From Datisca glomerata (taxonomy: Eukaryota; Streptophyta; Magnoliopsida; Cucurbitales; Datiscaceae): a stretch of 64,000 nt of DNA. Below, piece after piece: positions 20,913-32,639 of this stretch. The notes below the pieces were generated by a model that searched no databases, was not told the DNA's origin, and saw nothing but the letters and a program-made list of their open reading frames with translations. The stretch covers positions 1 through 64,000 of the forward strand of contig QANY01013855.1 in the NCBI GenBank assembly GCA_003255025.1, given 5' to 3'. Each line of letters opens with the position of its first letter. Position 1 is the first letter of the stretch. Made by a program: the position numbers and the translations under genes.

Positions 20913-23900
20913 TACAATTAAAATTTATAGCATATTAATCAGGTACTAAACCTAGTGTAAGTCACTCTATGTGATAGAGTTAATGTACTATAGTATTTCT
21001 TAGCAAAGTGTGTAGATTCACTAGACTGTAAAAATAAGCATTATTATTTGACAATTAGCTTTACATCGTTCCTGATAATAAAATGTCATCTACCTAAAGC
21101 ACAAAGAAAACTATTATATTTATTTTCTTTTTGTACTCGCATGATTCATTATGTCCTTGATCAAACTCAAAATATTGATTCCATGATCAAATAATGCTCC
21201 AAGTCATTAATGCATGCTTAAGTACACAAGTAGACTAATGCATCCTTTATTACATAATTGATGGCCTTGAGAAAAAAATCTAAAAGATTGAGCTATAAAG
21301 ATGTTCATTCATGATCGACATAAGATAGCTTTCTTGATATCCATTTGCGATAACTCGTAAATGAGATGAGCTACAATAGATACAATATATCCATAGACAT
21401 AAGAAGTTATTTTTTGAAAATTTCTACTATACTCAATATCCTCTCTGAGTATACCATTTTACACTAAGTCTAGCCTTGAACGTCTTGACCTTCTCGCTTT
21501 TGCTTGCATATCTCTTGCATCTAATCCGTTGGACACTACTACGCCTAATTCTTCTGACCTTCTATCTATGACTCGCTTTGCTTGCAAATCTCTGGCACAC
21601 AATCCTCTCGAACCTTCTACAAGCTTTTATTCTCCATTAGATGTAATGGAATTATTTCGGCTTTCATTACTCGAAGCTAATGATTTACTTTGCATCATTT
21701 ACAACTTATATGTATTTATTGGGATTTGAGTCATGTTCATCTTGGATGGACTTAAAAGTTTCTTTCTCGAACATGAATCTCTCAGCTGGTCGTGTTCCCC
21801 TCCCAATACGACATAATGATTTGGATTGAGCTCATATTTTACCATGATTACTATGTCAGACTCTCCTAAGAACATGCATTTCTCATAAGCATGAGAAATA
21901 TTCCCGCTACAATAAAGTTGTGTTGTACTGGGAAGCACTTCATTGTTATTCTCTTAATTTACTAGATCGCATTAACTTCAAGACTTATTTTTTACCAACT
22001 AGAATGTGTGGCATAAACGTTATTGGTAATTCTTAGACGGTTGATTCTAGATGTTCATTTTAAAATGTAGTCTTCTTCTGAGAATACTATGTTTGTACTT
22101 ACTAACACTTCTCCATTCTCACTACTATAAAATAAATAACCCACATTTCATTTTTGCATAGCCTATAAATGAGTGCCCTTTTGATATGCCATCTAGCTTA
22201 GTAATATTCTCTTTTAGCAAGTGTTCTAGACACACACATGTATGAAATTGATGAAAACTTGGTTTACAATCTTTTCATAATTCTTGTGGTATTTCTGGTA
22301 TTGCCCTAAATAATGTTATATTCAAAGTTCATTATTTACAAAGCTAATTCTAAAAAAGAAAATAGGTCACTTAAATAAACATAAATCTCATCATGTTCGA
22401 AAGATATTAGCTTCTCGGTTTCCTAGAACTGTCAAAGAAAATTACGAATGTGATTAGTGATTCTAGAGTTTACACACCAAGATATAGGATTAGTCATTGT
22501 TCACTTCTTAATGAGATGCATGTTTCAACTCTTTATAGTTAAGAAAACCGTTTAGCTGGTTTTCTAGTATCCAATCTTCCCATAATAGAAGCACTTTGCG
22601 TTAGAGCTTGCTCCCTCTTTCTTACTTCGACCCAACTCTGTTTAGAGATATTTATCTTCTTCGTCTCATTGGACTAAGCCTAAACCCAAAAGAAGAATTG
22701 TACTAGGTCACGTTTAACAAACTGCATCTTTTAAATTCTCTTAGACATCTAGAATTCCTAGTCCAGTTTGACTCGATTAAACATTTATGCATGTGCTATA
22801 GTTTGATCATGAACTGATATGAGGAATCTACTTAGGTTTACAAGACTACATCGATATAGGTTTCCCTATAAATTTGGCTATACGAATCTCTATCTCGTTA
22901 AAAGACCGACAACCTTAAGGATATGGTCCTTAACAATAGTTTCATTCACCATCCTAGTGTTGAACAATGCCCTATTCAAATATCTCACTAGAGATTGATA
23001 ATTATATCAGTTTCCATTAAGAATAAATTTTCTATTTTTCCAACATATTGGTCAAGAAGGCCCATATGTAGCATAGATCTAAAACATAATCTATCTCTGT
23101 AGCCGGTAATAATTTGTATTCTCCTGAGTAGAACTCTAAGAAAGATCTAGAGTAAAGTTAATTAGGAAATTACTTTCTTGTTTTGGCAATTAGATTAAAG
23201 TCCTAGTTAATATCCATTAATGTCCACAATATTTTCAATCAATTGTAGATGTAATAGGGCTAATGGACAAAATGTTTACTTACTGAAAGACAACAAAAAT
23301 TTCCATTAAAAATAGGCACATTCTAATTTAGGCATACATATTAAAACATGACAGCAAAACTAAAAAAATAGTCATGCGAAAAGTACGCAATGATATCTCA
23401 GCAATCATAAACATACGTTGCTTAGGCAGAATGCACATTTAAAGCCAGGTCAGATATCCAATCAAATTAATCACTAATTTGTTATTAATACCAAGAATTC
23501 CACTAATAATGTATTAATAGGTAATAATTAACTAACGTTATACTTTGACCTCTCGAAATGAGTACTAAGAACTACTTAAGCATGATATTATAGAAACGAA
23601 TCAAGTGTAAAACATTATTTTACCTTCATGCTTGTATCAAGTGGATGACTCCTGCATAGGCAGATTGTTCCTAGTTATTTACTTATCAAGGTGATTTTCA
23701 TGAAGATCATACTTGTAATATTTGATCGTTCAGATACCCTCCTTTAGAGAGCTTCTAAGATTGAAGACGAGATGCCCTAACACCTAACTAAGATCATACT
23801 TTATTTGTTAAAATATGTGAATTTTTGTAACCGTGAGTTACTAAGTTTCATTAGGTAATTATCCAACCTAATCATTAGTAACTTACCTTGATTAGTCAAG

Positions 23901-25067
23901 CATTTATTATTATTGTTATTTTATTTAGGTTAATGCAATTTTATCTGAATTCTAATAATCCCTCAATTTAACTAAAAAAAATAAACATCTAGTAAGATTA
24001 TTAAAACTAAAAAGACATTTGAATTAACCTAATAACATATTTCTAAGGTTAGCTATATTACGCCTCTAATCGGCTATACTTAATTTTATCTTCATTATAC
24101 AATCACAAATACTTATCCTTTTAGAAACCTAAAGATACATGGTATCTAAATGTGATATGCATGAAATAAAATTATCTAAGCATGTTTGGGCCTAAAACAT
24201 AACATTATGCAATCACAAACACTTATCATTTTGTAAGCCTAAAGGAACTTGGTATCTTAAAAAAGTGATCTGCATAAAATAAAATTTCTAAATAGGCTTG
24301 GGCATAAAACAATACTTAAAGCAATAGCGCACAAAAGATAAATATCAAAAGTATCTTAAGAAATAACCCTAGTTTGTATAAACAAATCCTATCTTAATTT
24401 TGAAATTTGAAAGTTAAAAAATCTTCAAGTTAGGTTGAGACATGATTCTCTGCCCATAACCATCTATTGTCGGCGTGTCATCACGTCCACCATTGACCAC
24501 CATGGCCTATTGAATCACGAGGTTCATTCTGTAGGAATGAACCAAATCGTGAATAAAATTTACCATGAAACGTTGAAATTTATCTTTTTCATGAAATATG
24601 TAATTTTTAGGCTTTGAGTTTTCTTTTTATGGGCTTTTGAATCGACCACCTACTGTGCAATGACGGCAACGTCATTGCCATTGTCTGTCGTTATCGTGTG
24701 TAGAGGCAGTTACATCATGCTTGTGCCTCCTGAATTCTTAGTATGGCCTCTCTATTACTGTATTACTTTGACTCTACATCTTATTCAAATTTTTACATCA
24801 TAAAAATATGACTTTCTTAAAAAAATATCAAAAGAACTATAAACAATTAAATTACGAATCTGAGGAAAAAAATATTTTCATAACTTGTCTCTCCAATAAC
24901 GTAATAACAGAAAAATACATATGAATATCTAATGGTTGATCAATGAAGATTAAACCAAAATAATCCTACAAAAAAATTTTAAGGTTCTATGAATTTAACT
25001 ATTCATAAAGATATGTTCTAGCAATATGCATCTAACGAATAATTGTAGAACGGGGATCTGATACCGA
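20913..25067 (-). mobile_element. Ty1/copia element internal region on the minus strand, copy 2
   Basis: Same relic as 10126-13400 but complete at its 5' side. Reading down from 25067: a primer-binding-site-like CGGTATCAGATCCCC (near 25067-25053, one change from TGGTATCAGATC), a long leader with a 110-bp tandem repeat (24100-24321), a gag zinc-knuckle relic near 22585-22625, a protease relic near 22455-22490, and RT relics near 21310-21350 and 21085-21210. In this copy the tyrosine codon of YVDD has become TAG. The RT is truncated right after, as in copy 1, and followed by LTR-like sequence. Not functional. Confidence 0.65.
24100..24321. repeat. Two-unit tandem repeat, about 110-112 bp
   Basis: Units begin CAATCACAAATACTTATC at 24100 and CAATCACAAACACTTATC at 24210; a third start-like CAATAGCGCAC is at 24322. 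Shared internal marks are CCTAAAG, TGGTATCT, GTGAT(A/C)TGCAT, AATAAAATT and GGGC(C/A)TAAAACA. It lies in the leader of the minus-strand copia element. The left contig of the assembly gap (13400) breaks inside the first unit. Confidence 0.8.
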
Positions 25068-26990
25068 TTCAAGGGATTAAATATAGCAAAAACTATCTTG
25101 ATATTAAAATTTATATGTTAAACAATATAATCTATGTTAAGAATGAATTTAAAGATAATACATTTGACGCATAAATATGAAAAATCAAAACTTTTTCAGG
25201 TCATGACTCGATCCTCTATGTGCACGAGCTGGTCTATGTGCCAAAACCCTGAGGAGCCATCGACCGCCATTTGCATCACCACCGTGTTCACCACTCCCAT
25301 GTCTGCCATACTACCATGTCATATGTGTATCAACATTTTATGATCTTCTTCGTTATTCCTTGGATCGTGAACCGTCAATGAGTGTGTAAGCACTCAAGAA
25401 ATATCTTTTTTCTACTCTCAAATTTTCAGCTATAGAGATAGAGTGTCTCTCTAGGGTTTTCTTTTTTCTCAACTAATGGTGATAAAAGGCTGACCTTGAT
25501 GTAAAATAGTTAGAAGAATTATTTATAGAACAGCTTGAAAAGAAATAAAGTAAGAGAGGTTCAAGGAAAATAGCATAACTTTTCACTCGAGTATCAGATT
25601 TAGGCATTGTCAGGCTTTCCAAAAGTGTGTTTTCTATATTTTACTAGGGTGACACCCTGTCTTTGGCTACAACGTCAAACTTACAAGGTCAAATTCCATC
25701 GTTTAGGGTTCTATTTTCACATGTTTCATGTTTTTTTCATAATTTTAGGGGGCTTTTGTAATTTCTTAATATTTTGTTATTATGATTTGTTTAGTTTGAT
25801 ATTAGAAGTAACCTCATAGATATTTTAATAAAGCTTTTGATAATAAATAATTTGGTTTGTTTTCTCTGGTGCATTCCAGTGAGTTTACGTCTATTCGAGC
25901 GTCATTCGAGCAAACACTCGTTCGTATGTTTATGAACAAGATCATTTATTTTCTTTCTTCACGTTATGTTCTGCATTAGACCTAGTTGTTTATTAGGATT
26001 GAGAGATTAACCCTATCTTAGAAATATTTCTTTAACTAAAATCAATTAAGTTAATAATTCTCATTACTAACAATAGCACCGAGTGGTTGACTAGTAGATA
26101 TTCATGACGTGCCTATTAATTACTTGTCATAGCAATATCTATAATCTATAAGCTAGCTCGGGAACCATATGAATAAAAATATTCATTGCTAAATGATTAA
26201 TAAACTTTGAACAAACCCGTGATCATAGTTATTAACTAATTAATGACAATTAATAGCACTCAAACAATTATAATTAAACTATAATCATATTTTATATTAC
26301 GATGTAATTATCCTCGACCTATTATTCATTATATGTTTCTCCTCCAGAATATAATACTTTCTATAATTAGATAAAGTAGTATTTAACTAATATATACACA
26401 TTTTGTTCATTGAGTTCTGAATCTCGTTCCACTGGTCAACTATGATAATTTATGTACTTGATTCCTCATGTAAAATTATCAAAGCTCTAATTAAACTAGT
26501 AGAGATAACAAGAACTTAGATTTCTATGATTACATAAATCAATTTTGTCAATGGTTACTATGTCACTTACTTAAAATTGTCTATCGACTTTATTATGAAG
26601 AATCTATGCATCTTCACTATCCAACAACTCAGTCATCTAGACTACAAATATATTGACTCATAGAATCTCAATCATAGTAGATCAAAACAAACTAAGTCAC
26701 TAAATATGAGTTCACAATTCTCTCAAGATTAAGAGCATTCATAATATAATAACAATGAGTTATCATTTTCTTAAGATGACATTTTTACTGAAAATCAAAC
26801 TCATTAGTCTTTTCAATACTTTTGAAATGCATGGGTACATTAACTAGGTACTCCACCTAGTGACTAAGATGAGCCACTCTAAATGACATATTTAATGTAT
26901 CACAATCTTTCTTAGCAAAATATTTAGTTTCATTAGACTAGAAAAATAAGAATTTTCAAGACTTAAAATATTCTTGGTTAAATACATTGA
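25068..26990 (-). mobile_element. 5' LTR of the minus-strand Ty1/copia element
   Basis: Long LTR-like region directly before the primer-site relic. On the minus strand it has a TATA-like CTATAAATAATTC near 25531-25519, then a leader with CCCTAGAGAGACACTC and TGAGTGCTTACACACTCATT near 25450-25380, the usual layout of large plant copia LTRs. Its upstream end (26990-26830) resembles 21060-20930, the sequence that follows the broken RT, with ATTTTGCTAAGAAA and TCACTAGGT blocks shared, so those are the beginnings of the two LTRs. The 3' LTR is cut short. The outer boundary is approximate. Confidence 0.5.
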
Positions 26991-26999
26991 TCATATGAG

Positions 27000-27180
27000 T
27001 TAAACTCTATAGGACTCATAAACTAAGTACTACTAAACTTGTGGACATTTTGCAAGAATGTGTTCATGTAATATAAGAATACATGTTTATTAAAATTCAA
27101 AAATAATATCAAGATAATCATAGAATTATGGTGCTTTTAAAACGTAATAATAACATGAACAACAAAATGCGTATTTATCC
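27000..27180. other. Short noncoding stretch
   Basis: AT-rich, nothing recognised. Confidence 0.4.
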
Positions 27181-27500
27181 CCATTTATGCTGAGGGGGAT
27201 GATAAGACAAAGATTATTGAACCATCTCATCCATAAATATTTCACCAAACAAGACCAGAGAATAGCAGTTTAACCAACTTAGTTGAACAAGTTAAGTTAT
27301 TAATCTATAATAACTAGTTAGTAACAAATTGACCATAAAATATGTTGCTAACTCTTCTAATGTACTTGTAGTATCTCTTCCGATACATACCATAACTATG
27401 TCCTCATCTCAAGTAATGAAGGAAATATTCATTCTTCAATTCTATACTGCTGCTAGAACTAAGATTCTTTGAAATCTTTGAAATGAGAAGAAGACGATGT
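27181..27500 (+). mobile_element. Solo LTR-like relic of the 4440-4790 copia family
   Basis: Diverged second copy of the sequence that precedes the copia gag relic at 4791. Shared blocks include GAGGGGGATGATAAGACAAA-like text, GCAGTTTAACCAACTTAGTT, GTTGCTAACTCTTCT and CAATTCTATACTGCTGC. No gag of that family follows; a different copia element begins 40 bp later. Confidence 0.5.
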
Positions 27501-27542
27501 GAAATGGGGGAATAAGATACATGTGCCATATGTGTGTCCCTA

Positions 27543-27689
27543 TGAAAGTGATCATAGTCATCACACTAAGATCCGTTAGAAGTCCATGTAAGCTTGCCGA
27601 GCAAGTTGATTAACTTAAACTAATTTAAGTTAGTTCTAGTTAGCTTCGGTTGAGTTAGTTATAGTTAGTCTAGTTAGTTTACTCTCTCA

Positions 27690-27723
<34 letters not shown>

Positions 27724-27872
27724 NNNNNNNNNNNNNNNNNNNNNNNNNTATATATACATATATATTGTCTGGATGCAATTGGAAAGGTTGATTAATCATT
27801 AATGAAGTAAAGATTATTTCACTTCATCATTTTTCTTTTCCTCTCAACCTACTATGTTTGCCATTATTCTAT
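27543..27872 (+). repeat. 5' LTR (with microsatellite and a 25-N gap)
   Basis: Starts TGAAAGTG and ends near GAACATGTTC just ahead of the primer site. It contains a (CT)n-(TA)n microsatellite with 25 N at 27724-27748. The matching 3' LTR lacks the microsatellite: it reads TTACTATCACTATATGG at the same point. The last 60 bases have no match in the 3' copy. Confidence 0.65.
27690..27763. repeat. (CT)n(TA)n microsatellite interrupted by a 25-N gap
   Basis: About 30 bases of CT repeats followed by TATATA on both sides of 25 N. The repeat probably caused the gap, so its true length is unknown. Confidence 0.95.
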
Positions 27873-27883
27873 GAACATGTTCT

Positions 27884-27895
27884 TGGTATCAGAGC
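27884..27895 (+). promoter_or_regulatory. Retrotransposon primer-binding site (initiator tRNA-Met)
   Basis: TGGTATCAGAGC, complementary to the 3' end of plant initiator tRNA-Met and the usual copia minus-strand primer site. It lies directly after the LTR and about 30 bp before the gag start. Confidence 0.8.
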
Positions 27896-27924
27896 TCAAG
27901 GTAAAGAAACTTTCAAAGTTGGAG

Positions 27925-29006
27925 GAATGGCCACTGAATCAAGTGCCAATACAGAGAGCGATTCAGGTGCTAACTATTCTTCCTTGAAAACATTAAATCC
28001 AATTCTGAATTCTTCATTACTGATCAAACTCGATAGAGACAATTTCATGCTTTGGAAGTCTCAAATTGTACCTGTAGTAATAGGCCATGGTTTAGATGAG
28101 TATTTGTTTGGATCATGTGCTAAACCACCTTAGAAATTAACTGATGGGAGTGTTAATCCAAAATATGTCACATGGATTAGGAATGATCAACTCCTTCTTA
28201 GCTGGTTGAGGTCGTCGATGTCTGAAATGATTCTTGGAATGATCCTTCAATACAGTCATTCTAGAGAATTGTGGTAGACACGTGATGAGTCATGAAAGTA
28301 GAATTGTAAGGATAAATGCTGAAACTGAGTTAAATATGAAGAATGTAATGTTAGTTAATTTTGCTGGTAGCAATATTGCAAAGAGAGGACATGGAAATGG
28401 ATTGAATTATGGCAGAGTTGGAAGAAGTAATAATCAAAATCAAAACTCTTGAGGTGCCTTTAATGGAGGAAGAAGAGGAATAGAGATAAATTCAACAATA
28501 ATAGACTTATTTGTCAAATGTGCGGGAGAATCGGCCATAGTGCATTAACCTACTACTATAGGTTTGATAAAGGTTATAATCAAGTACAAAACTAAGGATC
28601 TAACTCAGGATCATAGTACCAAAATAATCAAAATGGAAATTTCTTACCAACATCCATGGTTACATCATCTGAGGTGCATAATGACCCCTCTTGGTACCTG
28701 GACAATGTTGAAACTAATCAAATCTTAGCCGATTCAAACAACTTTCACATTGCACAAGACTACAATGGTAAGAAGAAGCTTGTGGTAGGTGATGGTAAGT
28801 CTCTTCCAATAACCCATATAAGAACATCCTTTCTTCCTTTACCTCATAAATCCGTTATTCTCAAACTTAAATCCATGCTTAGGGTGCCTAGTATAAAGAA
28901 GAGCCTGATTAGTGTATCTCAACTTACTAAAGATAAATCTTTATTTATTGAGTTTCATTTAAATGTTTGTTTTGTTAAGAACGAGGAAACCAAGAAGTCC
29001 TTCTAA
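27925..29006 (+). pseudogene. Copia gag-protease remnant
   Basis: Gag starts at the ATG at 27928 (MATESSANTES) and shows the copia gag pattern LIKLDRDNFMLWKSQIVPVV and GHGLDEYLFGS before a stop at 28132; it continues decayed (PKYVTWIRNDQLLLSWLRSS near 28155-28220). The zinc knuckle near 28515-28555 reads CQMCGRIGHSALTYY, with its last cysteine replaced by tyrosine. The frame 28656-29006 holds the protease start, where the catalytic D-S-G has become D-N-V (WYLDNVETNQ), and ends at the pre-integrase domain. Not functional. Confidence 0.75.
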
Positions 29007-29330
29007 AAGGGAGGCAGTTGAACTCATATGGATTCCGTCTCTCCTCACTAAATAGCATAGTCCACTCACTCAAAGTCTGATTATATGGTGTGATAATATG
29101 AGTGTTGCTTCCTTGGCAGCCAATCCTATCCTACATGCTCGTATGAAGCACTTAGAAATTGATCTTCACTTCATTCAGGACAAAATTCATAATAAGTAAC
29201 TTAAAGTTTATTTTGTCCCCTCTAATGATCAAACAACTTATGTCCTCATGAAGTCCATTACTGAAGCTCGATTTCTCTACCTCAAAACCAAGTTGTAGGT
29301 GGCTACTTCCCCCTTTCACTTGAGGTAGGA

Positions 29331-29530
29331 TGACAGTGATCATAGTCATCACACTAAGATCAGCTAGAAGTCCCCGTAAGCTTACCATGCAAGTTGAAGA
29401 CCTTAATCTAATTTCAATTAGTTCCAGTTAGCTTCAGTTGAGTTAGTTATAGTTAGTTAGTCTAGTAAGTTTACTATCACTATATGGTTGTAATTGTAAA
29501 GGTTAATCAATCATTAATGAAGTAAAGAAA
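29331..29530 (+). repeat. 3' LTR (truncated)
   Basis: Matches 27543 onward, through CATTAATGAAGTAAAGA at about 29513-29529, then diverges. The last fifth of the LTR is missing, so the element's right boundary and target duplication cannot be read. Confidence 0.65.
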
Positions 29531-29581
29531 AATGGATGGAGGAACCTAAGTGCATATTTTCAGGAAGTGTAAAGACAATAA

Positions 29582-30152
29582 TAAGGGTGTTCAAAAGTCG
29601 CTCAGACCGTATAATTTGATCAGGACCGGACCGAAGTTGATCGGTCTAGACGGTTTTTTTCTCATATTTGGTCAGTGCGGTCCTCCTTTTAGAGAGGACC
29701 GGACCTACCAGACCGACCGTATAATATATATAAAATATTTTTTCAAGTAAAAAGATAGTTTTTCCCATTCTCACATCGGAAAGGAAATAGAGAGTTAAGG
29801 TGAGAATGAGTTATAAAAGTACTCCATCTACCTCCTCGTGATAAAGTAAGCGTCCATATGTGTGTGCTATTAAAATTTGAAATAAGGCGTATTTATCACG
29901 CGTATAATATGTTCAATGTATTAACCGTGTATTAAAGTTTTAATCTGAAAATTACGTGTATTTATCAAGCGTATAAAACGTATACTTAGACCGTAAAATC
30001 CGTCCGAACCTACCGTTGAAGTTCGGTCTGGTCGGTTCGGATTTTTTGTAGTATCTTGGTCCGTTCGGTCCTCCATATAGGAGGACCGTAATTTTCGGTC
30101 TGGTCTCGTTTTCTTTCAAAACTCTGACTAGACTGACCGTTGAACACCCCTA
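29582..30152. mobile_element. hAT-like MITE, about 571 bp
   Basis: Terminal inverted repeats TAAGGGTGTTCAA (left, 29582) and TTGAACACCCCTA (right, ending 30152) match at 12 of 13 positions. The flanking 8-mers GACAATAA and TACCATAA agree at 6 of 8 positions, as expected of an aged hAT-type 8-bp target duplication. The interior holds further palindromic blocks around GGACCG, TCGGTC and CGGTCCTCC (29620-29720 and 29990-30140). No transposase frame. A 66-codon frame inside is not a gene. Confidence 0.7.
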
Positions 30153-30676
30153 TACCATAACATCTATAAATATTTTAATAGAGATGTCTGCGTAAAAGTT
30201 GAAAAGTTGAGAGGGTATTAGTATAATTTAACTTTTTAATTATTAAGGTGGCACAAACTTGTAAGCTTTACTAGAACCCCCGAAATACATCTTTATTACT
30301 TAATTGGCTTTCAAATAGAGATTCACCACTAAGGACCACGTTTTTAAATGGAACCCAAGTATTAGTTTGGGCTATGTCTTTCGTTTTGGGCATCTAAAAT
30401 TTTGAAGCATCTCTTTGTGCAGTGTGAGAATTTTAGACCGGTTTGGCACAAATTAATGGGGTTGTTGTGAAGTTAAGTGCTTATGTAATAAATGGGAGCA
30501 GCTTACCAATTGGCACTTGGCCCATGCTGAAGGTACGAGGTTCAGAGAAATACTTCTGCAACATCCTTTCTAGTCATTATTTATTTTGTGTGGATGGAAA
30601 GAAATAGCATACCTTTTAGGGTAAGATTAGAATTGATATGTTTTTACCAGCGTTTTGGAGATTTGTTCCGCAATTT
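30153..30676. other. Noncoding stretch
   Basis: No gene or structured repeat recognised between the MITE and the CACTA-like element. Confidence 0.4.
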
Positions 30677-31316
30677 TAATTGCCACAACAAAAGATCTTG
30701 TGGTTTAGAAACCATCGTACAACGCCGTCACCGAGAAGATGTTATAATGATGGTTCATTAAACCACAAGAGTTTTTTTTATGGCCGTTCAAAATCTCCTG
30801 TAAAGATCCAAACGACCGTCAATAACTTTTGTCGGTGGTTTGTTTTCCTTATATTAAAGGCATATAAGGTTTCAAATATATACTAGTGCTTGAAAACATG
30901 TTCTTTATAGTTGCATAGTTAGAAATGTTTGAGAGAAACTCATGTACACTAAAAGATTTGAGAGTTCTAGCAGGGTCGACCTAAGCTTAAGACAAGTTAG
31001 ACTTGAGCCTAGGGCCCCAAATATAATGTGCCCCATGAAGATAAAATCTCATATAGTTATTTATGTAAAAATATGTCTATACATGGAAAAATAAACTTAC
31101 ATTTTCAATGGTTGTCTTTTTTTCATCTTCCCAATATGACTTTTCACTTCCCTTACAATCTTTAACGAGAGTAAATCTCTCTCTAAGTAAACACTTTGAA
31201 CAGGTAAAAAATGACCGCTGCCACGTGGATAAAAGTGACCTACATAGGGCTCGTGGAAAGCGTAAGTAAAGCAAAAATACTTTACGGGCTAAAGTCACGA
31301 GACAATCATAAACAAT

Positions 31317-31421
31317 TGCTACCACTTCCAGAACAGAGAACCATTGCTTCAAGAACGGGGGTCCACCACTTCAAGAACGAGGGGGTCCATCACTTCCAGA
31401 ACGGGGGTGCATCACTTCTGA
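31317..31421. repeat. Minisatellite, about 25-bp unit, four copies
   Basis: Units of the form CACTTC(C/A)AGAACGGGGGTCC with small changes recur at about 31320, 31345, 31365, 31389 and 31412. Less AT-rich than the surroundings. It lies inside the CACTA-like element. Confidence 0.7.
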
Positions 31422-32639
31422 AACGAGAAAGAGCAACAGAATGGGAAAAGGGGGTTCGGGCCGGCAATTAAGTGGCCATAATTGATTGGGTAAGCTAAAG
31501 TGACCTGGACAAGACAAATTGGCAGACCACCAAGTCGTTCTGATTGATGGGCTCGAAACCACATGAAATCGTCAAGTGGCTGTGATTAAATTGGCAGGTG
31601 AGCGAGATAGATGAGAAATGAGAAAGGGAAAGGAAGAAGATCCCATCAGTCGAAAATATAGGGGGTATGATTATCTCCCTTTATCTTTATTATTATTACT
31701 ATTGTAAGGCCTATAAGTACAGACTCATGTAAAAAGAAGAGGAGAAAAGAGGCAACTTAAGAAAACATCTACTAAGTGTATTGCCTTTTCTCTCTTCTCT
31801 CATCCTCAACTATGTAAAATCCATTACACAAGTTAATATGAATCGTCTTCTCGTGATTTTTCTTCCATTTAAGGGTTTTCTACGTAAATATGGTGTCTTA
31901 ATATGCCTTACTAAATCTTAGTTTTGTTATCGAACTCTTATCCATTGTAACTCTCAAAGTTTAAAGAAGACCAAACAAATAGAATAACATTATATGATAA
32001 GAGAAATTTGTATGGCTTCTTCTGGGTCATCTGCCCACCCGAACACATTAAATTTGGAAGCGAATTACGGCATACCATATAACATTGAATGCCAATGGAA
32101 GTACAAAAGCTAATAGTATTTACTAAATTAGAGAAAAAGTTTAAAATTGCTAAATTAAAATAATCCCTAAAACACTTTCTTCCACAAATTCCTAATATTC
32201 CCATATGTATGTCAATAATCAATGCCATAAAATCAAAGAAGAAATTCTAAATAAATCTATATGCTTTGGGGAAATTGTAAGAAAATAGGGTAGTCAAAGA
32301 TACCTAGGTTGAACTCAAGAGAACCACCGTACAGATCGGGGCCGGGCGGGGATGAGCTATGGCGAGGAGGACACGGGCTGAGCTACAGCTGAGCTTCCTC
32401 TGTCAAAACTGTGGGAAGATGAAGACCATGAGTCTGAGATCAAGGCTGAACTACGCCGACAAGGATAACCACATGGCTCAGCTATGACTAGAAGGACCAC
32501 CGTACGGGGCTGAGATTGCCTATTGAAGAGAGTGTCGTTCGCCGTTCGTTGGTTAGACTTGAAAATGTAAATGAGGAATAGGAAAAATGGGAAAGAAATC
32601 ACGAGTTAGATTTTAGGGTTTTCTATTGCTATCATTTGT

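Larger units (their letters stand above)
13896..24187. repeat. Large duplicated segment, copy 2
   Basis: Counterpart of 5705-13400. It starts directly after the N gap and continues past its partner's end into unique sequence at 24188, while copy 1 is preceded by unique sequence. It carries about 2.7 kb (17265-19973) absent from copy 1 and lacks about 38 bp just after 19995 that copy 1 has (AAATACATCAAAAATACAAA and what follows). Small differences include 11 extra bases near 14240. Confidence 0.9.
27543..29530 (+). mobile_element. Internally deleted Ty1/copia element with both LTRs
   Basis: The 5' LTR begins TGAAAGTGATCATAGTCATC at 27543, and a similar TGACAGTGATCATAGTCATC starts the 3' LTR at 29331; both continue with CACACTAAGATC, AAGTCC and AGTTAGTTATAGTTAG. 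TGGTATCAGAGC at 27884-27895 is a textbook initiator-tRNA-Met primer site. Internal order: gag (27925-28430), zinc knuckle, protease relic, the first residues of the pre-integrase domain (LLKGRQLNSYGFRL near 29000), then directly the RNase H end (NMSVASLAANPILHARMKH near 29095-29155, SITEARFLYLKTKL near 29250-29298). Integrase, RT and most of RNase H are missing. Total about 2 kb; non-autonomous and decayed. The 3' LTR matches the 5' LTR only to about 29528. Confidence 0.8.

Noticed and set aside
31317..31421. CRISPR-like array
   Set aside because: Repeat units adjoin one another without unique spacers; a minisatellite in a eukaryotic genome. None of the other tandem arrays has spacers either.
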